Below are positions 1-7,791 of a DNA stretch of 23,833 nucleotides, in pieces. Position 1 is the stretch's first letter, and each line of letters starts with the position of its first letter. The notes beneath the pieces were generated by a model. The model ran no database searches. It saw only the letters and a program-made list of their open reading frames with translations, and was not told where the DNA came from. The translations under genes were made by a program, and so were the position numbers. The DNA is from Oscillibacter sp. CAG:241 (GTDB lineage Bacteria; Bacillota; Clostridia; Oscillospirales; Oscillospiraceae), in assembly GCA_000435975.1 (NCBI GenBank), contig FR884141.1:1-23833 (forward strand). The letters are read 5' to 3'.

Positions 1-11
1 TTTTTCTTCGA

Positions 12-40
12 TTGTCCAACATGTATTGTAGTCCTACAAT
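12..40 (+). promoter_or_regulatory. Palindrome overlapping a promoter-like element
   Basis: A perfect inverted repeat, ATTGTAG-TC-CTACAAT, lies at 25-40. Its right arm contains TACAAT (35-40), which sits 17 bp downstream of TTGTCC (12-17), so the palindrome overlaps a plausible -10 box. Such a layout suits a repressor operator. The symmetric TGTA/TACA core is reminiscent of BlaI/MecI-type operators, but that assignment is only an inference. It could serve miaB or a gene to the left of the window. Confidence 0.35.
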
Positions 41-68
41 TTTTCGCCATTTTTCCCGGCGGCCTTCC

Positions 69-97
69 TTGTAACGGAGAGAAAAATGTGGTATGAT
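69..97 (+). promoter_or_regulatory. Candidate promoter for miaB
   Basis: TTGTAA (69-74) and TATGAT (92-97) are separated by 17 bp, a good sigma-A-type match. The -10 box ends about 60 bp before the miaB start chosen here. It would drive miaB and possibly the genes that follow. Confidence 0.55.
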
Positions 98-158
98 AAG
101 TTATTAAATTCGGAAAGTGCCGCCTATTTTACGAAAACGGGCGGCTGGGAGGTTTCCA

Positions 159-1571
159 TTGGACAGAAAGCAAGTTCTTCTCGACGACGGGCAGATGGCC
201 CGCCAGCGGGAGTTTACCGAGAAAATACACGATATCCACCGGGCCCGGGGCCGGACGCCTCTGGCGATGGTGGACACCTTCGGCTGCCAGCAGAACGTGG
301 CCGACAGCCAGCACATTCTGGGGATGCTGCGGGATATGGGGTGCGATTTCACCGACGATCCGGCCCGGGCGGACATTGTGGTCATGAATACCTGCGCCAT
401 CCGGGACCATGCGGAAAAGCGGGTTTACGGCACCCTGGGCGCCCTGACCCACACGAAAAAGGCGAACCCGGAGCAGATCATCTGCCTGTGCGGCTGCATG
501 GCCCAGCGGCCGGAGGTGGCCCGGAAGGTCCGGGAGAGCTATCGCCATGTGGACCTGGTGTTCGGGCCCCAGGCCCTGTGGAAGTTCCCGGAGCTGCTGT
601 ACCGGGTGTATACCCGCCGGGGCCGGGTGTTCTCCGTGGAGAACGAGCACGGCTCCATTGCCGAGGGCATGCCCGTGGTCCGGGAGGGCCGGGTTCGGGC
701 GTGGGTGTCCATCATGTATGGGTGCAACAACTTCTGCTCGTACTGCATCGTCCCCTACGTCCGGGGCCGGGAGCGCAGCCGCTCCCCGGAGAAGATCGTG
801 GAGGAGGTCCGCCAGCTGGCGGCGGAGGGGTATAAGGAGATCACCCTGCTGGGCCAGAACGTCAACTCCTACGGCAAGGACCTGCCGGAGCCCTGGGACT
901 TTGCGGACCTGCTGCGGGAGCTGGACAAGATCGACGGCGACTACCTGATCCGGTTCATGTCGTCCCAGCCCAAGGACGCCGGCTATAAGCTGTTTGACAC
1001 CATGGCCCAAAGCCGCCATGTGGCCCATCAGCTGCACCTGCCGGTGCAGTCCGGCTGCGACCGGGTGCTGCGGGCCATGAACCGCCCCTATGACCGGGCG
1101 AAATATCTGGACCTGATCGGCTATGCCCGGAAGGTCATGCCGGACCTGGTGCTGACCTCCGATGTGATCATCGGCTTCCCCGGCGAGACGGAGGCCGAGG
1201 CCATGGAGACCGTGGACCTGGTGCGGCAGGTGGAGTTCGACGCCCTGTTTACCTTCATCTTCTCCCCCCGGCCCGGTACGCCGGCGGCCAAAATGGACGA
1301 CCCCGTTCCCCGGGCGGAAAAGCAGAAATGGTTCGATATGCTGTGCAATACGCAAAACGAGATATCCGCCCGGCTTCATGCCCGGTATGTAGGCCGGACC
1401 CTGCGGGTGCTGGTGGACGGCGAGACCGACGACGCCCGGTGGCCCCTGTCCGCCCGGACGGCGGGGGGACGGCTGGTGCACCTGGTGGGCAGCAGGGACG
1501 CCCTGGGCCAGTACCGGAACGTGAGGATCACCGACAGCAACACCTGGGCGTTGTTCGGGGAGATGGAATAA
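159..1571 (+). CDS. miaB: tRNA-2-methylthio-N6-dimethylallyladenosine synthase MiaB
   Basis: Radical-SAM methylthiotransferase that adds the 2-methylthio group to i6A37 in tRNAs reading UNN codons. It acts after MiaA, which is encoded in the same cluster. The 470-residue protein has the family architecture: an N-terminal UPF0004 domain with three cluster-binding cysteines (C43 in FGCQQN, C79 in NTCAIR, C113 in CGCMAQ), a radical-SAM core with CxxxCxxC at C189, C193 and C196, and a C-terminal TRAM region. I chose the TTG at 159 because GGGAGG (147-152) lies 6 nt before it and the UPF0004 domain follows naturally. A GTG at 117 is in frame but has no comparable ribosome site, and an internal ATG follows the TTG. 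Length and motifs are normal, and the identification is secure. Confidence 0.95.
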   Translation: MDRKQVLLDDGQMARQREFTEKIHDIHRARGRTPLAMVDTFGCQQNVADSQHILGMLRDMGCDFTDDPARADIVVMNTCAIRDHAEKRVYGTLGALTHTKKANPEQIICLCGCMAQRPEVARKVRESYRHVDLVFGPQALWKFPELLYRVYTRRGRVFSVENEHGSIAEGMPVVREGRVRAWVSIMYGCNNFCSYCIVPYVRGRERSRSPEKIVEEVRQLAAEGYKEITLLGQNVNSYGKDLPEPWDFADLLRELDKIDGDYLIRFMSSQPKDAGYKLFDTMAQSRHVAHQLHLPVQSGCDRVLRAMNRPYDRAKYLDLIGYARKVMPDLVLTSDVIIGFPGETEAEAMETVDLVRQVEFDALFTFIFSPRPGTPAAKMDDPVPRAEKQKWFDMLCNTQNEISARLHARYVGRTLRVLVDGETDDARWPLSARTAGGRLVHLVGSRDALGQYRNVRITDSNTWALFGEME

Positions 1572-1668
1572 TTCCCCCTATTGAACGAAGTTTTGCACTT
1601 TTCAACAATGTTTTCCACTACCATTCGACAGATACGCCGCACATGCGGCAGAAAGCGCGGGTGAAACC

Positions 1669-4269
1669 ATGGCGGAGCTGACCCCCATGATGAAACAATA
1701 TTTGCAGATCAAGGAGCAGAATCAGGACGCCATCCTGTTTTTCCGGCTGGGGGATTTTTACGAGATGTTCGGCGACGACGCCCGGAAGGCGTCCAAGGAG
1801 CTGGACCTGACCCTGACCACCAGGGACAAGGACAAGAACAAGCCCTTTGAGGAAAAGGTGCCCATGTGCGGCATTCCCTATCACGCCTCCGACGCCTATA
1901 TTGCCCGGCTTATTGCCAAGGGCTACAAGGTGGCCATCTGCGAGCAGACCCAGGACCCCGCCACGGCCAAGGGCTTGGTGGACCGGGACATTATCCGGGT
2001 GGTGACCCCCGGCACCGTCATAGACGCCGCCTGCCTGGAGGAGGGACGGTCCAACTTCTGCGCGGGGCTGTATCTGGACGACACCTGCGCGGGCTTCAGC
2101 GTGTGCGACATTTCCACCGGCAAGACCCACGTTACCGCCTTTCAGGGGCCCGACCGGGCGGAGCATTTGCTCAACGAGCTGGGCCGGTTTTCCCCGGCGG
2201 AGGCGGTGGTGAACCAGGCGGCCTACGACTGCAGGCCGCTGCTGTCTCTTTTGCAGGATAAGCTCCACTGCCATGTGGAGCGGCTGAGCGCCGGACGCTT
2301 TCAATTGCAGGAGGCGGAAAGGACCGTCCGCACCCAGTTCGGCGACGAGGCCGCCGGACGCCTGCCCAAGGGGAACCCCGCCGCGGCTTTGTCGCTGGGG
2401 GCGCTGCTGGGCTATCTCCACGAGACGCAGAAAACCGACCTGCGCCACGTGGACGACCTGGATTACTATCAGCAGGGGCAGTTTATGGAGCTGGACCTGA
2501 CGGCCCGGCGGAATCTGGAGCTGACGGAGACCCTGCGCAGCAAGGAGAAAAAGGGGAGCCTCCTCTGGGTGCTGGACAAGACCCGAACCCCCATGGGCGG
2601 GCGGCTGCTGCGCAGCTGGCTGGAGCGGCCCCTGCTGTCCGTTGCGGCCATCACCCGCCGCAGCGCCGCCGTGGGCCAGCTGGTGGACCACACCATGGTG
2701 CGGGAGGAGCTGGCCCTGGCCCTGTCCGGCATCGGCGACATGGAGCGGCTGGTGGGCCGCATTGTATACGGCACCGCCGGGGGCCGGGACGTGGTAGCCC
2801 TGAAAAACGCCATGGCGCGGCTGCCTCATGTGAAGGAGCTGCTGTCGGCCTTTGACCGGGGCCGCCTGGGGGAGCTGGCCCAGCTGGACACTCTGGAGGA
2901 TCTGACGGACCTGATCGGCCGCACCCTGTGCGACGATCCCCCCTTCTCCGTCCGGGAGGGCGAGTTCATCCGGGAGGGCTTCGACCCGGAGGTGGACCGC
3001 CTGCGGGGCATTCTGCATGGCGGCAAGGGCATCATCGCCTCTATGGAGGCCGCCGAAAAGGAGAAAACCGGCATCCGCACCCTGAAGATCGGGTACAACA
3101 AGGTATTCGGCTATTACATCGAGGTGTCCAACTCCTTCAAGGACCAGGTGCCCGAGACATACATCCGCAAGCAGACCCTGGTCAACGGCGAGCGATACAT
3201 CACCCAGGAGCTGAAGGACCTGGAGCACGACATCCTGTCCGCGTCGGACCGGGTATCGGCCCTGGAATATGAGCTGTTCACCCGGCTGCGGCAGGAGCTG
3301 AGCGGCCATGTGGCCCGGATCCAGGCCACGGCCGCCGCCGTGGCGGAGGCGGACTGCCTGTGCTCCCTGGCAGCGGTGGCGGTGAAGAACAACTACTGCT
3401 GCCCGGCGGTGGACGAGTCCGGCGTTATCGAGATCCACCAGGGACGCCACCCGGTGGTGGAGGCCATGCGGCCCGACGCCCTGTTTGTGCCCAACGACAC
3501 CTATATGGGCCGCACCCAGGACCGGGTGTCCATCATCACCGGCCCCAACATGGCGGGCAAGTCCACCTATATGCGCCAGGTGGCGCTGATGGTGCTCATG
3601 GCCCAGATCGGGTCCTTCGTCCCGGCCAAGGCGGCCCGCCTGGGCATTGTGGACCGGGTATTTACCCGCATCGGGGCCTCCGACGATCTGTCGGCGGGAC
3701 AGTCCACCTTTATGGTGGAGATGACGGAGGTCAGCGACATCCTCCATGCCGCCACGGACAAGAGCCTGCTGATCCTGGACGAGATCGGCCGGGGCACCTC
3801 TACCTTCGACGGTATGAGCATCGCACGGGCGGTTTTGGAATACTGCGCCGACCCCAAGCGCCTGGGGGCAAAGACCCTGTTTGCCACCCATTACCACGAG
3901 CTTACCGCCATGGAGGGCACCCTCCCCGGCGTGAAGAACTACAACATCGCCGTCCGGGCCCGGGGCGAGGAGATCGTGTTCCTGCGGAAGATCGTCCCCG
4001 GCGGCGCGGACCGCAGCTACGGCATCGAGGTGGCCAAGCTGGCGGGCCTGCCGGAGGCGGTGGTGTCCCGGGCCAGAAAAATCCTCCGGCAGCTGGAGGA
4101 GGAGTCCGGCCGCCCGGCGGCAGCCCCCGCTCCCCGGGAGGACCAGGTGTCCTTTGCCGCCGTGGCCGAGAGCCAGGTCGTCGACCGGCTCCGCCGGACC
4201 CAGGTGGACTCGCTGACGCCTCTGGAGGCATTGCAGCTGCTGTATGAACTGAAAAAGAAGCTGACGTAA
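1669..4269 (+). CDS. mutS: DNA mismatch repair protein MutS
   Basis: Mismatch-recognition ATPase. The 866-residue length is normal for bacterial MutS1. The N-terminal domain carries the F-x-E mismatch-reading motif (F30-Y31-E32, in GDFYEMF). Connector, lever and clamp domains fill the middle. The C-terminal ABC-type ATPase has Walker A GPNMAGKST starting at residue 625, Walker B LLILDE with D704/E705, and the THYHEL switch region. The C-terminal tail ends in a helix rich in Leu and Lys. The ATG start has only a weak ribosome site (GGTGA, 5 nt upstream). A 97-bp gap separates it from miaB; TTGAAC (1581-1586) and AACAAT (1604-1609), 17 bp apart, might be a weak internal promoter. mutL follows after 17 bp, so the two repair genes are probably co-transcribed. 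Confidence 0.97.
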   Translation: MAELTPMMKQYLQIKEQNQDAILFFRLGDFYEMFGDDARKASKELDLTLTTRDKDKNKPFEEKVPMCGIPYHASDAYIARLIAKGYKVAICEQTQDPATAKGLVDRDIIRVVTPGTVIDAACLEEGRSNFCAGLYLDDTCAGFSVCDISTGKTHVTAFQGPDRAEHLLNELGRFSPAEAVVNQAAYDCRPLLSLLQDKLHCHVERLSAGRFQLQEAERTVRTQFGDEAAGRLPKGNPAAALSLGALLGYLHETQKTDLRHVDDLDYYQQGQFMELDLTARRNLELTETLRSKEKKGSLLWVLDKTRTPMGGRLLRSWLERPLLSVAAITRRSAAVGQLVDHTMVREELALALSGIGDMERLVGRIVYGTAGGRDVVALKNAMARLPHVKELLSAFDRGRLGELAQLDTLEDLTDLIGRTLCDDPPFSVREGEFIREGFDPEVDRLRGILHGGKGIIASMEAAEKEKTGIRTLKIGYNKVFGYYIEVSNSFKDQVPETYIRKQTLVNGERYITQELKDLEHDILSASDRVSALEYELFTRLRQELSGHVARIQATAAAVAEADCLCSLAAVAVKNNYCCPAVDESGVIEIHQGRHPVVEAMRPDALFVPNDTYMGRTQDRVSIITGPNMAGKSTYMRQVALMVLMAQIGSFVPAKAARLGIVDRVFTRIGASDDLSAGQSTFMVEMTEVSDILHAATDKSLLILDEIGRGTSTFDGMSIARAVLEYCADPKRLGAKTLFATHYHELTAMEGTLPGVKNYNIAVRARGEEIVFLRKIVPGGADRSYGIEVAKLAGLPEAVVSRARKILRQLEEESGRPAAAPAPREDQVSFAAVAESQVVDRLRRTQVDSLTPLEALQLLYELKKKLT

Positions 4270-4286
4270 CACGAAAGGACAACGCT

Positions 4287-6182
4287 ATGCCTGATATTCA
4301 ATGCCTGCCGCGGCATGTGGCGGATCTGATCGCCGCCGGCGAGGTGGTGGAGCGGCCCGCCAGCGTGGCCAAGGAGCTGCTGGAAAACGCCCTGGACGCC
4401 GGGGCCACCGCCATTGTGGCGGAGGTCCAGCGCGGGGGCCTCACCTATCTGCGCATTACGGACAACGGCTGCGGCATCGCGCCGCAGCAGCTGCCCACGG
4501 CGTTTCTGCGCCACGCCACCAGCAAGCTGCGCACGGCGGCGGACCTGGCCGCCATCGGTACCCTGGGCTTCCGGGGCGAGGCGCTGGCCGCCATCTCCGC
4601 CGTGTCCCGGGTGGATATCTTCACCCGGCAGACCGGGGCCCCGGCAGGGGCGTCCCTGCATCTGGAGGGCGGTGTGCCCGGCCAGGTGGAGGAGACCGGG
4701 TGCCCGGAGGGCACCACCATCTGCGTCCGGGACCTGTTTTACAACACTCCCGCCCGGATGAAGTTCATGAAGAAGGACAGCGCCGAGGGGGCCGCCGTGT
4801 CCGGCATCGTCCAGCACCTGGCCCTGAGCCATCCGGAGGTGTCCTTCAAGCTGCTGCGGGACGGAGCCGAGGTGCTCCACACCCCCGGCGACGGGCAGCT
4901 GCTGTCCGCCGTTTATGCGGCCATGGGCCGGGATTTTGCTCTGGGTCTGGAGGAGGTCCGGGGCTGCGGCGGCGACGTGCAGGTGGCGGGCTATGTGACC
5001 CGGCCCCTGAATGGCCACGGCACCCGGGGCCGTCAGCTGTTTTTCGTCAACGGACGGTTCGTCAAGAGCCAGCTGCTGTCCGCCGCCCTGGAGGAGGCAT
5101 ACCGCAACCGGCTGCTGAAGGGGAAGTTCCCCGGCTGCGTGCTGCATCTGACCCTGCCGGAGGACCGGGTGGACGTGAACGTGCATCCGGCCAAGACCGT
5201 GGTGAAATTCGTATCGGATAAAACCGCCTTCGATGCGGTGTACTATACCGTCATGGATGCCCTGGACGCGGCAGCTCGCCCCAAGGTCCCGGAAAAGGAG
5301 GAGAAGCCCTTCTACCGGACCATGACGGCCCAGGAGTTCCGGCAGCAGCAGAAGCCGGAGCCGGAGAAGCGCCCGCTGGGCAGCTATACCGCCCGTCCCG
5401 CCGCGCCGGTGTCCCGGCCTGCGGCGCAGCCGGAGGAAAGACCGGCCCAGACCATGGCGGTGCGGGACGTGGCCCCGGAGGCGGGCAAGCCCTTTACCGC
5501 GCCCACCGGCCGCCCCGGCGTCAGCTATCACATTACCCCGCCCGCCCCAAAGCCGGAGCCGGTGCGGGAGCCGGTACAGGAGACGGTGTCCCTGCCGGAG
5601 CAGGTGACCATGGAGCCACCCAGGGAGGCCCCCTGGCGCATTGCCGGCGAGGTGCTGCGGACGTATATCATCTGCGAGGATGAGCAGGAGAACGTGTGGC
5701 TCATCGACAAGCACGCTGCCCACGAGCGGGTGCGGTTCGACGCGCTGAAGGCCGCCACGGAGCCCATCATGTCCCAGACACTGCTGGAGCCCATGGCGGT
5801 GGAGCTGTCGCCGGAGGACTGCGCGGCGGTGCTGGAGCAGCTGCCCCTGCTGGAGCGGTATGGCTTCCGGTGCGAGGATTTCGGCGGCGCGGTGCTGGTG
5901 CGGGGGGTGCCCGCCGGGGTAGACGACCCCACCGGAGCCCTGGAGGAGCTGGCGGAGGACCTGCGGCTGAACCGGGCGGACCCGGACGCAGCCCGGGACA
6001 GCCTATTGCAGACCATGGCCTGCAAATCCGCCATCAAGGCCGGGATGCACACGGACCCTGCCGAGCTGCGGCGTCTGGTGGACAGGGTCCAGTCCGGGGA
6101 AATTCAGTATTGCCCCCATGGCCGCCCGGTGGCGGTGCGGCTGAGCAAATACCAGGTGGAAAAAATGTTCAAGCGGGCGTGA
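4287..6182 (+). CDS. mutL: DNA mismatch repair protein MutL, nicking-endonuclease type
   Basis: Partner of MutS. The N-terminal GHKL ATPase shows E30/N34 in the helix before DAGA, D59-N60-G61, and GFRGEAL at 94-100. A Pro/Glu-rich linker of roughly 130 residues (about 335-460) leads to the C-terminal dimerisation domain. That domain carries the metal-binding endonuclease motifs of MutL from bacteria lacking MutH: DKHAAHE from D474, ACKSAIKAG around C579, CPHGRP from C609, and FKR at 628-630. Compared with the usual DQHA(x)2E(x)4E, the second residue is Lys and the last Glu is Asp. These look like conservative changes, so nicking activity is likely retained. The start has GAAAGGA upstream. miaA follows after 20 bp. 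Confidence 0.96.
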   Translation: MPDIQCLPRHVADLIAAGEVVERPASVAKELLENALDAGATAIVAEVQRGGLTYLRITDNGCGIAPQQLPTAFLRHATSKLRTAADLAAIGTLGFRGEALAAISAVSRVDIFTRQTGAPAGASLHLEGGVPGQVEETGCPEGTTICVRDLFYNTPARMKFMKKDSAEGAAVSGIVQHLALSHPEVSFKLLRDGAEVLHTPGDGQLLSAVYAAMGRDFALGLEEVRGCGGDVQVAGYVTRPLNGHGTRGRQLFFVNGRFVKSQLLSAALEEAYRNRLLKGKFPGCVLHLTLPEDRVDVNVHPAKTVVKFVSDKTAFDAVYYTVMDALDAAARPKVPEKEEKPFYRTMTAQEFRQQQKPEPEKRPLGSYTARPAAPVSRPAAQPEERPAQTMAVRDVAPEAGKPFTAPTGRPGVSYHITPPAPKPEPVREPVQETVSLPEQVTMEPPREAPWRIAGEVLRTYIICEDEQENVWLIDKHAAHERVRFDALKAATEPIMSQTLLEPMAVELSPEDCAAVLEQLPLLERYGFRCEDFGGAVLVRGVPAGVDDPTGALEELAEDLRLNRADPDAARDSLLQTMACKSAIKAGMHTDPAELRRLVDRVQSGEIQYCPHGRPVAVRLSKYQVEKMFKRA

Positions 6183-6202
6183 CGCCCGGAAAGGAGCGGC
6201 CT

Positions 6203-7147
6203 ATGGCCCCCAGGGTCCTGTGTGTGGTGGGTCCCACCGCCAGCGGAAAAACGAAAATGGCCGTGGCTCTGGCCCGGCGCTTCGGCGGCGAGGTGGTATC
6301 CGTGGACTCCATGCAGATCTACCGGGGCATGACCATCGGCACCGCCGCCCCCACGGCGGCGGAGATGGAGGGGGTGCCCCATCATATGATCGCCGTGGCG
6401 GATCCGGCGGAAAGCTGGTCCGTGGCCCGGTTCTGCCAGGCGGCGGACGGCTGCATCCGGGACATTCTGGCCCGGGGCCGGCTGCCGGTGCTGGCCGGAG
6501 GCACGGGGCTGTATCTGGACGCCCTGATCCGGGGTGACGACTTCGCCCCCGGCAGCCAGGGCGGCGAGGTGCGGCTGCGGCTCCAGCGGGAGCTGCGGGA
6601 GCAGGGGCCGGAGGCGCTGCTGGAGCGGCTGCGGACCGTGGACCCGGAAACCGCCGGACGGCTGCACCTGCGGGATGAAAAGCGCATTCTCCGGGCGCTG
6701 GAGATCTATGAGCAGACCGGGGAGCCTATGTCCCTGCGGGACAGGCGGGGACGGCAGCGTCCGGACCGATACGAGGCGGTGTATATCGGGCTGAGCTTCC
6801 GGGACCGGGAGGACCTGCGCCAGCGCATTGACCGGCGGGTGGACGACATGGTCCGCCAGGGGCTTTTGCAGGAGGTGCAGGACCTTCTGGACAGCGGCCT
6901 GCCCCGGGATGCCACGGCCCTGCAGGCCATCGGCTACAAGCAGTTTCTGGCAGTGGCCGACGGCGCGGCCACCACGGACCAGGCGGTGGAGGAGGTCAAG
7001 CTCCGCTCCCGCCAGTACGCCAAGCGGCAGCTGACCTGGCTGCGGCGCAACCCGGACATCCACTGGATCCTCTGGGACCGGGAGCCGGATTTCCCGGCGG
7101 CTTTACAGAATGCGACAGATTTTCTCACAGCCCATGGCTTAGGATAA
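6203..7147 (+). CDS. miaA: tRNA dimethylallyltransferase MiaA
   Basis: Transfers the dimethylallyl group from DMAPP to N6 of A37 in tRNAs, making the substrate of MiaB. The 314-residue protein begins with a P-loop, GPTASGKT (10-17), followed by the DSMQIYRG segment and AGGTGLY, both signatures of the family. It continues with the conserved ALQAIGYKQF and the RQYAKRQLTWLRR segment near the C-terminus. I chose ATG 6203 because AAGGAG (6191-6196) lies 6 nt upstream; the frame is open further upstream only as a shadow inside mutL. It sits 20 bp after mutL and 46 bp before hfq, the usual neighbours. Confidence 0.96.
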   Translation: MAPRVLCVVGPTASGKTKMAVALARRFGGEVVSVDSMQIYRGMTIGTAAPTAAEMEGVPHHMIAVADPAESWSVARFCQAADGCIRDILARGRLPVLAGGTGLYLDALIRGDDFAPGSQGGEVRLRLQRELREQGPEALLERLRTVDPETAGRLHLRDEKRILRALEIYEQTGEPMSLRDRRGRQRPDRYEAVYIGLSFRDREDLRQRIDRRVDDMVRQGLLQEVQDLLDSGLPRDATALQAIGYKQFLAVADGAATTDQAVEEVKLRSRQYAKRQLTWLRRNPDIHWILWDREPDFPAALQNATDFLTAHGLG

Positions 7148-7193
7148 GGGCAGGCGGACAGCCGTCCGCACAAAGAGAAAAGGAGCATTCGTT

Positions 7194-7436
7194 ATGCAGA
7201 AAAACAATCTTCAGGACATTTTCCTGACCAAGGTCCGCAAGCAGAGCCTGCCCGTTACCGTATTTCTGATGAACGGCTTTCAGCTGCGGGGCAGCGTCAC
7301 CGGCTTTGACAGCTTCACCGTGGTGCTGGACACCGACGGCAAGCAGCAGGTGATTTATAAGCACGCAATATCCACCATCATTCCGGTTCATCCGGTGCCA
7401 TTGAACGACCCGGGCTTGCCGTCGGAGGCGCAATAG
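7194..7436 (+). CDS. hfq: RNA chaperone Hfq
   Basis: Hexameric Sm-like protein that binds U-rich and A-rich RNA. The 80-residue protein has the LQD segment near the N-terminus (Q7 of the proximal face), the Sm1 core, and the Sm2 motif YKHAIST from residue 55. The start is fixed by AAAAGGAG (7178-7185), 8 nt before the ATG. A short hairpin, GCGGAC-AGCC-GTCCGC (7154-7169), lies just upstream. Position after miaA is typical. Oddly, codons 50 to 80, the stop and the following 57 bp recur 224 bp downstream. The last residues after IIP (VHPVPLNDPGLPSEAQ) are therefore encoded inside a repeated sequence, and the tail may not be ancestral. Confidence 0.93.
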   Translation: MQKNNLQDIFLTKVRKQSLPVTVFLMNGFQLRGSVTGFDSFTVVLDTDGKQQVIYKHAISTIIPVHPVPLNDPGLPSEAQ

Positions 7437-7493
7437 CGCCGCCGCCCGACAGGGCGCACAAGCGCTTTGCCGCAGGCAAAGCCTTGGGCACGG
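7340..7493 (+). repeat. Direct repeat, copy 1 (hfq 3' end plus downstream hairpins)
   Basis: This 154-bp segment recurs at 7564-7717 with only two differences, at 7355 and 7358 (T here, C in copy 2). Both are silent third positions of hfq codons. It includes the inverted repeat GCTTTGCC-GCA-GGCAAAGC (7464-7482). Just at its right edge begins a second hairpin, CACGGGCGGA-TTCAC-TCCGTCCGTG (7489-7513, one G-U pair), which is not shared with copy 2. Confidence 0.9.
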
Positions 7494-7563
7494 GCGGATT
7501 CACTCCGTCCGTGCGGAATAAAATCACGGGGCCCCAGACGCCGCGTCTGCGGCGCCTGGGCAA

Positions 7564-7660
7564 CAAGCAGCAGGTGATCTACAAGCACGCAATATCCACC
7601 ATCATTCCGGTTCATCCGGTGCCATTGAACGACCCGGGCTTGCCGTCGGAGGCGCAATAG
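7564..7660 (+). pseudogene. hfq 3' fragment (codons 50-80 and stop), duplicated
   Basis: Copy 2 of the repeat carries the last 31 codons and TAG of hfq, in a different reading frame from hfq (offset 224 bp). There is no start or Sm1 half. Upstream in its frame the sequence encodes an Arg/Pro-rich stretch unlike Hfq. Both differences from hfq are synonymous, so it may be a remnant of a gene copy or of recombination with another hfq allele rather than a random duplicate. It is not expected to make Hfq. Confidence 0.8.
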
Positions 7661-7717
7661 CGCCGCCGCCCGACAGGGCGCACAAGCGCTTTGCCGCAGG
7701 CAAAGCCTTGGGCACGG
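7564..7717 (+). repeat. Direct repeat, copy 2
   Basis: It matches 7340-7493 at 152 of 154 positions. Identity stops sharply on the left at 7563/7564 and on the right at 7717/7718. It carries the same GCTTTGCC-GCA-GGCAAAGC hairpin (7688-7706). Confidence 0.9.
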
Positions 7718-7791
7718 AGATTTTTTGAGACATGCCCCGGCGCGCGGCAGCGCCCCAACACCATCACCCGGCCACCAAAGGAGGTTACGCC

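Larger units (their letters stand above)
7437..7791. other. Non-coding, hairpin-rich spacer between hfq and the HlyD-like gene
   Basis: This 355-bp stretch holds no intact gene. In order it contains the tail of repeat copy 1, a 70-bp spacer (7494-7563) with an 11-bp stem, CCCAGACGCCG/CGGCGCCTGGG (one mismatch), then repeat copy 2, then a GC-rich leader for the next gene. No hairpin is followed directly by a T-run, so none is a convincing terminator. A TTTTTT lies 13 nt after the second GCTTTGCC stem. I see no promoter for the next gene, so read-through from the miaB-hfq cluster is possible. Confidence 0.6.

Noticed and set aside
117..158. GTG at 117 as the miaB start
   Set aside because: It lacks a ribosome site, while the TTG at 159 has GGGAGG at ideal distance and gives the normal protein length.
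1581..1621. Internal promoter before mutS
   Set aside because: TTGAAC-17-AACAAT is a poor match and was not listed separately; the other TTGCAC box nearby has no partner -10.
1618..4272. A long open frame antisense to mutS, nearly 900 codons
   Set aside because: It mirrors the GC-rich codon pattern of mutS, is Leu/Gly/His/Gln-rich without domains, and has no ribosome site. It is a shadow frame.
7154..7169. GCGGAC hairpin upstream of hfq as a terminator
   Set aside because: The stem is only six pairs and has no T-run. It may affect the leader but is not a terminator.
7340..7717. hfq duplication as an insertion-sequence scar
   Set aside because: The 154-bp repeat is far too long for a target duplication, and the 70 bp between copies has no terminal inverted repeats or transposase remnant.
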